The notes under the pieces are model-generated. The model worked only from the letters and a program-made list of their open reading frames with translations, ran no database searches and was not told where the DNA came from. This document shows, piece by piece, positions 15,585 to 22,048 of a stretch of DNA of 62,484 bases (position 1 is the stretch's first letter; each line of letters opens with the position of its first letter). The translations under genes and the position numbers were made by a program. Source of the DNA: a virus; the IMG/VR virus record IMGVR_UViG_3300021963_000131, positions 1-62,484 of that record. One strand, 5' to 3'.

Positions 15585-16583
15585 ATGGCATATACAGCAA
15601 ACCTATACGGCCTACCAATCATCACATCGTACGAACAAGCTAAGAGGTGGTTCGACAAAACACCCAAGCCTCCACGTTCAAAGAAGTGGAATGATCACGA
15701 GCGTCCACTCAAGAACTCAACAGCATGGCACTACAGACTTGAGCGCGGGGCGAATGATGCCTACTTCGACGTGTGCCTGTATCACACCAAGATGATCCGC
15801 TATATCAAGCCCGATCAGTTCGGCTATCGCCTTGTGTATATACGTGGCTATGACTCGCGGACATCACGTAAGTTTCTTGCACGTAACATATCGGGCAGCT
15901 ACGGTGGAGAGGTAGCGAGTTATGTGGGCGAGGACAATGGTGTGATTAGGGAGTGTGTTGTGCCATTCAGCCACATCGTGCACTTCCACTACAAGCGTGA
16001 GCATCCAGAGATTAATCACAATGGTATGTTGTTCTCAGCCATGCTCAAGTTCAACCCTGCGGGGCAGCTTGTTGTTAGTGAGTCTGATCACATCCCTGTG
16101 TACAAGCGTGTTGTGTCTAAAGCACGCAAGCAGGAGCGTGCTGAGTTTCGCAAGCAGATTGAGACCATCAAGCTGTTGGCACTGTATCGCTTGGACACGT
16201 ACCGCGCTAACGCGCAGTGGGAGTACCGTAGCCCGTTCAGACCATCGATAGCAACGAAAGACATAAACAACTTACAACGCACCCTTCGCGTGAGTGAACT
16301 GGACGAGGAGCTTGAGTTCATCCTCACTGATGTTGAGCAGTCTGTTTTCGATAACGTGTACTCGGTGTATCTCAACACTAATGACCTGATAGAAGGCACA
16401 CGCTGGTCGATGCGCGGTCAGTCACTTCGTGACTCTCCAGAGGCACTTGCATCTAATATTACGGATAAGCAGTTCCTCGCTGCGTTTGAACGGGCGCTAT
16501 TAAAAGCAGTACGTCTTGATACGCCTGACTCACTTGAGCCACTGCCTAAATTTGCTGCACTCCCACGTAAATTCTTTTGGTAA
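15585..16583 (+). CDS. 332-residue early protein, unknown
   Basis: Two bases after the preceding stop. The N-terminal half is beta-rich with many aromatic residues (LYHTKMIRYIKPDQFGYRLVYIRGY), the C-terminal half helical and basic. No nucleotide-binding, nuclease or membrane signature that I can see. It may bind DNA given about 50 Lys/Arg, but this is only composition. Confidence 0.65.
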   Translation: MAYTANLYGLPIITSYEQAKRWFDKTPKPPRSKKWNDHERPLKNSTAWHYRLERGANDAYFDVCLYHTKMIRYIKPDQFGYRLVYIRGYDSRTSRKFLARNISGSYGGEVASYVGEDNGVIRECVVPFSHIVHFHYKREHPEINHNGMLFSAMLKFNPAGQLVVSESDHIPVYKRVVSKARKQERAEFRKQIETIKLLALYRLDTYRANAQWEYRSPFRPSIATKDINNLQRTLRVSELDEELEFILTDVEQSVFDNVYSVYLNTNDLIEGTRWSMRGQSLRDSPEALASNITDKQFLAAFERALLKAVRLDTPDSLEPLPKFAALPRKFFW

Positions 16584-16591
16584 GGAAAGAT

Positions 16592-16774
16592 ATGAAAGAT
16601 ATAAGTGAACATCTTATGCAAGCACACAAAGAGTTAAAGCTCGTGTACGAACACGTTAACGAGCGACAGTATGAGCAAGCATCACATCATGCAGAGGAAG
16701 CCTTGTTTCATTCACGCTGCGCGATGTTATGGTTAAAGGAGCGGACTGATGACCCCACAGCCCCTGACCGCTAA
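16592..16774 (+). CDS. small helical protein
   Basis: 60 residues from the ATG at 16592 (TAAGGAAAG upstream). Helical with repeated His and Glu (HLMQAHKELKLVYEHVNERQYEQA). Overlaps the next gene by 26 bases. Function unknown. Confidence 0.5.
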   Translation: MKDISEHLMQAHKELKLVYEHVNERQYEQASHHAEEALFHSRCAMLWLKERTDDPTAPDR

Positions 16775-17150
16775 ACAACTCAGGGTACTCAAGTACGTTA
16801 AGAAACGGACAACACCACCCACTGTCAGGGACATAGCCTTGCAGACGAAGCTCGATAAGAGCACTGTTTATGCGGTGATGACCAGACTTGTGCGGTGGGG
16901 TTGTGTTGAGAGTTTTTTAAAGAAAGATCCCAACAGGCCGTACATCACGGCAGAGCGGCACTACAGATTTATAACGATGGAACCCACAAAACAGGAGAAG
17001 CTATTCCAGAAACAAGAAGATCGTTTGTATTCCAAGAAGTTTGCCAAGGCTAGGGTGACGCTACCCGAGCCTTTTTTCAGTGATCCATTCAACATGACAG
17101 GAGCAAGAGATGCACATCAAGACAACATCAGAAAGCACCAACGTCCTTGA
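16749..17150 (+). CDS. winged helix-turn-helix DNA-binding protein
   Basis: 133 residues. Residues 5-55 (PLTAKQLRVLKYVKKR..., VRDIALQTKLDKSTVYAVM, RLVRWGCVE) form a clear winged HTH: two helices, recognition helix with STVYAVM, then the wing. The C-terminal part is basic and unstructured. Likely a transcription regulator, possibly the factor reading the repeated palindromes or dyads of the early region; that link is untested. Confidence 0.7.
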   Translation: MTPQPLTAKQLRVLKYVKKRTTPPTVRDIALQTKLDKSTVYAVMTRLVRWGCVESFLKKDPNRPYITAERHYRFITMEPTKQEKLFQKQEDRLYSKKFAKARVTLPEPFFSDPFNMTGARDAHQDNIRKHQRP

Positions 17151-17286
17151 AACATTCAAGCGTCACTGGAGACTGCTCAAGCAGCCGTACCCGTGGAAAG
17201 ATCCCAAAGTTATTGCAGAGCGCAAGCGTATTGCAGAACTTGATAAAGCGCGTATCGCGTTCAGACTAAGTGGAGGTGTGGAATGA
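17110..17286 (+). CDS. small basic protein (58 aa)
   Basis: ATG at 17110 preceded by CAGGAG, overlapping the wHTH gene by 41 bases and stopping at 17284-17286. 58 residues with 14 Lys/Arg and a predicted C-terminal helix (KVIAERKRIAELDKARIAF). Good ribosome site and tight spacing support it; family not recognised. The 59 bases that follow are AT-rich leader of the next gene. Confidence 0.55.
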   Translation: MHIKTTSESTNVLETFKRHWRLLKQPYPWKDPKVIAERKRIAELDKARIAFRLSGGVE

Positions 17287-17345
17287 CTTAATAAAAATTG
17301 TTGCTTAACTTACGTTGATAAAAACTAATTTAGTACGAGGACAAA

Positions 17346-18110
17346 ATGGCTACAAAGAAAGTTACGGAAAATACCATTCAGATTGTTGAGATGGAAACTC
17401 AGACGGTTACGTTTCACGTGATCGGCACTACACCTAAGATCTGCAACCGTATGCCTGAGAAGGCATGGCAGCAGTTGTTGCTTCCCTCTGGTCGCAAGAC
17501 TGCCGCTGAGAAAGCAGGATCAATGAAGCACGATCCGTTGGTTGAGTATCGCTCGTCTCCATACCGCATGCCATCAGGTGCTGCAACGGAACTAGCTGTT
17601 CTTGCTACGCAGTTTAAGGGTGCGTTGCGTAATGCTGCGTTGGATATGCCAGGAGCTAAGAAGTCTCAGATTGGACGCTTGGCATACGTGGAGGGGGAGC
17701 GCATTGAGATGTACGGTGTTCCTAAGATCTTCTCAAGTATCACTCGCTCAGCAGACATCAATAAAACCCCTGACGTTCGTACTCGTGCGATTCTTCCCAA
17801 GTGGGCATGCAAGGTTGATATTACTTATGTGCGTCCCGTGTTGAACCATACCGTCATCTCTAACCTCTTCGCTACAGCAGGTATTACGATGGGCGTGGGT
17901 GATTGGAGACCTGAGAAGGGTTCAGGTAACTACGGTCGCTACAAGATTGTGGATGCTGATGATCCTGAGTTCTTAGAGATTATTAAGAACGGTGGGCGTG
18001 ATGCACAGCTTGAGGCACTTGAGAATCCTGAAGCATACGACGATGAGACCGAGGAGCTGTTGTCTTGGTTTAATGCCGAGACCAAGCGCCGTGGTTTGAA
18101 AGTAGCTTAA
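17346..18110 (+). CDS. RAMP (Cas7)-like protein
   Basis: 254 residues. An N-terminal strand TVTFHVIGTTPKICNRM (20-36) is followed by FKGALRNA (90-97), matching the LKGxxR signature of RAMP-fold Cas7/Csm3-type proteins. A glycine-rich stretch at 183-201 ends in GSGNYGRYKI, like the GxGxxGRxxI loop of RAMPs. RAMPs are RRM-fold proteins that polymerise along RNA. I recall similar proteins as conserved hypotheticals in many phages. No cas1, cas2 or CRISPR repeats are nearby. Ten bases before its partner gene and directly upstream of the 5-nt-periodic array. The RAMP call is from motifs only. Confidence 0.55.
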   Translation: MATKKVTENTIQIVEMETQTVTFHVIGTTPKICNRMPEKAWQQLLLPSGRKTAAEKAGSMKHDPLVEYRSSPYRMPSGAATELAVLATQFKGALRNAALDMPGAKKSQIGRLAYVEGERIEMYGVPKIFSSITRSADINKTPDVRTRAILPKWACKVDITYVRPVLNHTVISNLFATAGITMGVGDWRPEKGSGNYGRYKIVDADDPEFLEIIKNGGRDAQLEALENPEAYDDETEELLSWFNAETKRRGLKVA

Positions 18111-18119
18111 GGAGTAAAC

Positions 18120-18584
18120 ATGGACAGAGCCGCAATAGCCAAGAGGTTAGAGGAAATTGCGGCCCTCCACGGAGGGCTGCTTACACCAGACATCGTAGTG
18201 GCAGATGCTAAAGACCCATCGAGTCCTTTGCATACTTACTTTGATTGGAACCTTAGCAGTGCAGCACATAAGCACTGGATTGATACCGCACGTAATTTAA
18301 TTGCTTCTGTGCGTGTGGTTGTAACCACAGAGAAAGTTGTTATCAAAGCACCTTTCTATCTGCGCGACCCAAGCAAGAAAGGTAATGAGCAAGGCTACAC
18401 CACACTCACCAAGGTACGTAGCGATAAAGATCTGTCGAGAGAAGTTATCAATAATGAAGTTGCACTCATTGTTGGTGCGTTACGAAGAGCAAAGAACGTA
18501 GCGCAGGCACTCGATATGGTGGATGAGATGGAAGAACTTCTTGAACAAGTCTTAGTCCTACGCAACAAGCTGGAAAAGGTTTAG
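18120..18584 (+). CDS. partner protein of the RAMP-like gene, unknown
   Basis: 154 residues, TAAGGAG before the ATG. Helical N-terminus (AAIAKRLEEIAALHGG), the phrase DPSSPLHTYFDWN, a short beta-rich centre (RVVVTTEKVVIKAPFYLRD) and a long C-terminal helical region (residues 100-154) ending in a coiled coil. Its stop codon TAG is immediately followed by the first GGCA-type word of the array (TAGGCAGG). Function unknown; it may be a second subunit of the same particle. Confidence 0.65.
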   Translation: MDRAAIAKRLEEIAALHGGLLTPDIVVADAKDPSSPLHTYFDWNLSSAAHKHWIDTARNLIASVRVVVTTEKVVIKAPFYLRDPSKKGNEQGYTTLTKVRSDKDLSREVINNEVALIVGALRRAKNVAQALDMVDEMEELLEQVLVLRNKLEKV

Positions 18585-19188
18585 GCAGGCATGGGTAGGT
18601 TCGGTCTGGTTTGACAAGGTGCGGTCTGGTAGGGCAGGTCGGGTCGGGATAGGTGCGGTGCGGTTCGGCACGGAGAGGCTTGGCAGGTAGGGTTCGGTTC
18701 GGCAGAGTGAGATCCGGTCTGGTATGGCAGGGCAGGTATTGCAAGGTGTGATGGGGTCTGGTGCGATCAGGCGCGGATAGGTTGGGCAGGTGAGGTGGGG
18801 TGTGTTGCAATCAGGTTGGGTTATTTTGGTGAGGCAGGTCAGGCGTGGTGTGGTGGATGAGGTATGGAGGGATGCGTTTAGGCAGGTTTCGTATGGAACG
18901 GATGGGTATTACATGGTTCGGTTCGGCAGGTCTGGTCTTGTGCGACTAGGTTGGGAGCGGTGTTTGAGGTGTGGTCGGGCATGGTACGGCAGGTCTGGTG
19001 AGGTTAGGAGCGATAAGGTCAGGTGAGGATTGGTGGGGCAGGTTAGGTGACGTACGGTTGTATTGGTGTGGTGAGTTTCTTATGGCAGGTTAGGTGAGGT
19101 CGGGATAGGTGTCTTATGACAATTCTGGCAGGTGAGGTGAGGTCGGGTGCGAACCGGCAAGGTGGGGTGAGGTTTGTTATGGCAGGTA
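18584..19188 (+). repeat. pentamer-phased (GGTNN)n / GGCA array, non-coding
   Basis: About 600 bases in which GG recurs every 5 bases, with the phase moving back one base at the word GGCAGG. Blocks between GGCA words start at 18588, 18637, 18686, 18735, 18789, 18837, 18885, 18929, 18992, 19041, 19088 and 19131. Four are exactly 49 bases (nine pentamers plus GGCA); the others are 43-63. In my hand parse 84 of 111 units begin with GG and the third base is usually T. The plus strand is very poor in C. No ORF with a ribosome site spans it. It lies inside the rightward operon, so it should be transcribed. Confidence 0.85.
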
Positions 19189-19205
19189 ATTTACAGGAGA
19201 TTTAC

Positions 19206-19373
19206 ATGGAAGATTTTGAAGTAGCACTTAGAGATCAGTTCGCTATGGCTGCTATCACGGGCATCCTTGCGGGTAAGTGGGGACAGATGCCTCAGTACAA
19301 ACCGGAAGAAGCTTTCGCTGACTTTGCGTACAAGATGGCAGACGCCATGATGAAACGGAGAGAAAAAGAATGA
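19206..19373 (+). CDS. small protein after the array
   Basis: 55 residues from the ATG at 19206, which has ACAGGAG upstream; the frame is open further 5' but only through the array. Helical (FEVALRDQFAMAAITGILAG, then AFADFAYKMADAMMKRREKE). Small proteins with a YxxADAMMxxRE ending are frequent in phage replication regions. Function unknown. Ends in an ATGA overlap. Confidence 0.65.
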   Translation: MEDFEVALRDQFAMAAITGILAGKWGQMPQYKPEEAFADFAYKMADAMMKRREKE

Positions 19374-19609
19374 GCATAATGAATCAAAACAAATTAGCAG
19401 AAACAATAACGCAACCCGTGTTTGTTCTGTACGGCATACCGTACTTGCCTAGCTACGTGGACAAGCATCGGTGGGTTGGCCCCGGTCGTCCCAGAGATCG
19501 CACTGAGTTCACAACTACACAACTTATAGCGAGTGGGGCACGACTCACTACAGCTAACTTGTGGGAAAGATCTTGGACAAAGGAGGTCAAGGGATGGAGA
19601 ATTTTATAG
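19370..19609 (+). CDS. small protein, unknown
   Basis: 79 residues starting in an ATGA overlap. Contains YGIPYLPSYVDKHRWVGPGRP near its centre. Overlaps the following membrane protein by 16 bases. Family not recognised. Confidence 0.5.
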   Translation: MSIMNQNKLAETITQPVFVLYGIPYLPSYVDKHRWVGPGRPRDRTEFTTTQLIASGARLTTANLWERSWTKEVKGWRIL

Positions 19610-19734
19610 TTTTTATTATTGGGGTTTTGTTTGGGTTTATGTTCGGTGTGCTGTCTGGTAGACGAAGCATCGTGAAAGAAGCCCAAGCACTTGTAGCGCA
19701 AGCAATTATGGAGGTAAGGAAACATGCACGATAG
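19594..19734 (+). CDS. 46-residue single-pass membrane protein
   Basis: ATG at 19594 with a perfect AGGAGG 9 bases upstream. Residues 4-21 (FIVFIIGVLFGFMFGVLS) form one transmembrane helix, followed by a basic Arg-Arg and a cytoplasmic helix (VKEAQALVAQAIMEVRKHAR). Overlaps both neighbours. Function unknown. Confidence 0.6.
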   Translation: MENFIVFIIGVLFGFMFGVLSGRRSIVKEAQALVAQAIMEVRKHAR

Positions 19735-19966
19735 TGTTAACCATCCAAAACATTACACCTCACACCCTAGCGGCGTGGAGTGTATTGAAGTCACAGAACA
19801 TTTTAACTTTTGTATCGGCAATGCCATTAAATATCTTTGGCGAGCAGGGCTCAAAGGCGAGCAGGTTGAAGATCTGAGAAAGGCACGTTGGTATATCGAC
19901 CGTGAGATTGCACGGATACTGAACAACGCAGACGAACCTCCCTTCATGAAGAGGAGTGAGGAATGA
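19724..19966 (+). CDS. DUF3310 protein
   Basis: 80 residues with the full family signature: NHPKHYTSHPSGVECIEVTE, then FNFCIGNAIKYLWRAGLKG and DLRKARWYIDREI. DUF3310 is a small phage family, sometimes annotated as a nucleotide kinase-like protein without good proof. Likely cytoplasmic, in nucleotide or DNA metabolism. Confidence 0.85.
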   Translation: MHDSVNHPKHYTSHPSGVECIEVTEHFNFCIGNAIKYLWRAGLKGEQVEDLRKARWYIDREIARILNNADEPPFMKRSEE

Positions 19967-20148
19967 GCCCTGACTATAAGTTCGCCCTGCTTGCCGCATG
20001 GCTTGAGGGTTACGCCGAGGGCTTGCCTGATTACTGCACGACAGAGAAATTTAAAATAAAAGAAGCTGCTGAGTTATTAATGGAAGTGTACGAGCAGCGC
20101 ATGAAGGGGAAGGAAGAATGGAAACAACATGCGGGGGATAGAGCATGA
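19963..20148 (+). CDS. small protein, unknown
   Basis: 61 residues in a chain of ATGA overlaps. Helical and charged (KIKEAAELLMEVYEQRMKGK). Not recognised. Confidence 0.5.
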   Translation: MSPDYKFALLAAWLEGYAEGLPDYCTTEKFKIKEAAELLMEVYEQRMKGKEEWKQHAGDRA

Positions 20149-20357
20149 GCAAGATTATTAAGTTCACAGGTATAACAAAATTAGATTTACCAGTAGACAG
20201 GGTACTTGATGCGGCAAAAGAAACTCTTGATGGCGTAGTCATCATGGGTTACACGACAGACGGGGAAGAATATTTTGCGTCAACCTACGCCGATGGCGGC
20301 ACGGTGCTGTGGCTAACGGAACGCATGAAGAAGATGTTATTAGAGGTGGAAGCATGA
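20145..20357 (+). CDS. small alpha/beta protein, unknown
   Basis: 70 residues; the pattern LDLPVDRVLDAAKETLDGVVIMGYTTDGEEYFASTY recalls a phage family with a conserved DGVVIxGYxxDGxxYFASS core, seen widely but without known function. Start and stop both overlap the neighbours. Confidence 0.65.
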   Translation: MSKIIKFTGITKLDLPVDRVLDAAKETLDGVVIMGYTTDGEEYFASTYADGGTVLWLTERMKKMLLEVEA

Positions 20358-20623
20358 GCAGAGAAGCTATAAAACAACCCGAAGCCTTGCAGATGGCTGA
20401 TGATTTGGATCACGAGTTCACGCAAGGCAGAATCAGTAATTACAACGGGCGCAAAGCCGCCGCCGAACTGCGCCGATTGCATGAGGTGAATCAGGATCTA
20501 CTGAAGGCACTCAACACAATCCTCAACATATGCTTGCTAGATAACGGGCACTGGGCCAAGACGATAGAACGCGAGGCTCATGAAGCCATCGCTAAAGCAA
20601 CAGGAGAGAAGAATCATGGATAG
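20354..20623 (+). CDS. small helical protein, unknown
   Basis: 89 residues from the ATGA overlap at 20354. Pattern ALQMADDLDHEF..., then NGRKAAAELRRLHEVNQDLLKALN is shared by many small phage helical proteins. Possible coiled coil. Function unknown. Confidence 0.6.
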   Translation: MSREAIKQPEALQMADDLDHEFTQGRISNYNGRKAAAELRRLHEVNQDLLKALNTILNICLLDNGHWAKTIEREAHEAIAKATGEKNHG

Positions 20624-20840
20624 AGAAGACATCATCCGCATGGCGCGGGAGGCTGGGTTTGAAGTTTACGGAACCGACGTATGGATAACCGATGGCTGGT
20701 GGCTAGAGGAACTTGAACGCTTCGCTGCCCTTGTCGCTGCTGCTGAGCGTGAGGCGTGTGCTTCCATTTGTTTTCAAGAGGGACCGTCAATAGACGGGGA
20801 GCTGATCGCCGCCGCAATCCGAGCAAGGGGAAACAAATGA
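20616..20840 (+). CDS. small protein with EREACA...AAIRARG motif, copy 1
   Basis: 74 residues from the ATG at 20616. Begins DREDIIRMAREAG and ends AAEREACASICFQEG...AAAIRARG, a pattern common in phage replication regions. The following gene has the same layout, so the two are tandem paralogues. Function unknown. Confidence 0.6.
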   Translation: MDREDIIRMAREAGFEVYGTDVWITDGWWLEELERFAALVAAAEREACASICFQEGPSIDGELIAAAIRARGNK

Positions 20841-21097
20841 ACCGCGAGGACATCATGACCCTGGTTGAACGTTACGCACTGGCAATGAGATTGGTAGATC
20901 GCCACGGAAATCAATATGGCGACCGCGACTTGTTGACGCTAACACATCAACAAATCCGAGAGGGTCTTAAGGCACTTGTTGTTTCTGAACGTGAAGAGTG
21001 TGCGAAGGTATGTGATGTGCTTGCTGTACATCCTGAATATGCGTCAGACATTACAAAGGTGGCCGCGCAAGCAATCCGAGCAAGGGGAGAGAAATGA
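20837..21097 (+). CDS. small protein with ERE(E/A)CA...AIRARG motif, copy 2
   Basis: 86 residues from the ATGA overlap at 20837. Begins NREDIMTLVERYA and ends SEREECAKVCDVL...AAQAIRARGEK; homologous ends to the preceding gene but a different middle. Function unknown. Confidence 0.6.
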   Translation: MNREDIMTLVERYALAMRLVDRHGNQYGDRDLLTLTHQQIREGLKALVVSEREECAKVCDVLAVHPEYASDITKVAAQAIRARGEK

Positions 21098-21363
21098 GTG
21101 GCGATCACAACATGCACCAGAAAAGTAAAGGCAGTAAGAAAGGACTGTTCGATGACGTACCCCTTGTTAACCCTGACAGAGACAAAGCTTGGGAAGCATT
21201 CATCAAACGCAAAGATGTTAAAGCGATGATGAAACACAAAGAAGATTTTAAGTTCCCAGTTGATGGGTCATATGACCTGTGGTGTATCGTTTGGGAGAAG
21301 GCTTGGCATGAAGGTTTTGTTGAAGGTTGGAAAGCAGCAGGAGGAAAAACCCGTGAACCCTGA
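21094..21363 (+). CDS. small protein, unknown
   Basis: 89 residues, ATGA overlap start. Lys-rich first 20 residues, then a domain with many Trp residues (LWCIVWEKAWHEGFVEGWKAA). Not recognised. Confidence 0.55.
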   Translation: MSGDHNMHQKSKGSKKGLFDDVPLVNPDRDKAWEAFIKRKDVKAMMKHKEDFKFPVDGSYDLWCIVWEKAWHEGFVEGWKAAGGKTREP

Positions 21364-21562
21364 TACAAAAGTAAAGATCAAATCAACAGGCGAGATTGGC
21401 TACGTTGTTAAGGTAGATGAGGATGGGTTCGTGTGCTTGCGCATCCCCTCTACCAACGGCTGGCCTTTCCCGCACTATGCGTTTCTGCCCCGCGCTCAGC
21501 TACAAGTTGTTAAGCGTGACAAGCATGAAGACTTACAAGATATTGAGGAGGCTCCGTTTTGA
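21353..21562 (+). CDS. KOW/SH3-like small protein
   Basis: 69 residues from a GTG at 21353, chosen because a perfect AGGAGG lies 8 bases upstream (an ATG at 21308 in frame has none). Pattern DTKVKIKSTGEIGYVVKVDEDGFVCLRI fits a KOW-like beta barrel, a fold often binding RNA or protein. Overlaps the previous gene by 11 bases and the next by 4. Confidence 0.55.
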   Translation: MNPDTKVKIKSTGEIGYVVKVDEDGFVCLRIPSTNGWPFPHYAFLPRAQLQVVKRDKHEDLQDIEEAPF

Positions 21563-21846
21563 GAACACCAGAGGGTAAGGTCAAAGACAAAGTCGTCAAG
21601 ATCCTTAAACAGTACGGGGTGTACTACTTCTTCCCTGTTACAGGTGGTTTCGGTATGTCAGGCATACCAGACATCATCTGCTGTCACAATGGACGGTTTA
21701 TTGCCATTGAGTGCAAAGCAGGGAAGAATAAGACCACAGCTCTACAAGACGCGCACCTTGCGCGTATTAGGGCAGCGGGTGGTGTAGCAGTTGTTATTAA
21801 CGAGGAGAATGTAAATGGACTTGCTGAAACAATCGGATGCGAATGA
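21559..21846 (+). CDS. VRR-NUC family nuclease
   Basis: 95 residues from a TTG overlapping the previous TGA, with AGGAGG upstream. Contains TPEGKVKDKVVKIL, SGIPDIICCHNGRFIAIECKAGK (the D...ExK active site) and a C-terminal helix with QDAHLARIRAAGG. This is the standard VRR-NUC fold (PD-(D/E)XK nucleases, structure-specific DNA cutters). It lies just before the DNA polymerase, fitting branch processing in replication. Confidence 0.85.
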   Translation: MRTPEGKVKDKVVKILKQYGVYYFFPVTGGFGMSGIPDIICCHNGRFIAIECKAGKNKTTALQDAHLARIRAAGGVAVVINEENVNGLAETIGCE

Positions 21847-22048
21847 TATGGCGCAGGAACTCTTGGCTCGTGCAGTTAAGAGAGAACTTGTTGGCATCAT
21901 GATCATGGTTGACCCTGAGTCTGGGAAGTTGCAGTTGATGGGGCTCAACGCTGACATGGAGGACATGGTCAGCCTGATCTTAGAGGCACTGGACAGGGTT
22001 AAAACAATGTATAAAGAAAACATGCGTCCTGACAGGACGTTGCAATGA
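21815..22048 (+). CDS. small protein before DNA polymerase, unknown
   Basis: 77 residues, GAGGAG before the ATG, overlapping the nuclease gene by 32 bases and the polymerase start by 4. Alpha/beta pattern (REL VGIMIMVDPESGKLQLMG, then a helix). Its last codons carry the inverted repeat at 22025-22039. Confidence 0.6.
   Translation: MDLLKQSDANDMAQELLARAVKRELVGIMIMVDPESGKLQLMGLNADMEDMVSLILEALDRVKTMYKENMRPDRTLQ
22025..22039. promoter_or_regulatory. inverted repeat CGTCCTG-A-CAGGACG before the polymerase
   Basis: Perfect 7-bp arms around one base, ending 5 bases before the polymerase ATG (22045) and covering where its ribosome site should be. It could be an operator or, more likely given its place, a translational control element. 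Found by eye. Confidence 0.45.

Noticed and set aside
18466-18810. Minus-strand ORF of 114 codons with repeated PNRTLPAK-like words over the array
   Set aside because: Its repetitive, Pro/Arg-rich sequence is just the translation of the complement of the pentamer array; no ribosome site, and it runs against the operon.
18584-19188. CRISPR array
   Set aside because: No identical 20-40 base repeats separated by unique spacers; the regularity is at 5 and 49 bases with degenerate units, and no cas1, cas2 or effector gene is nearby.
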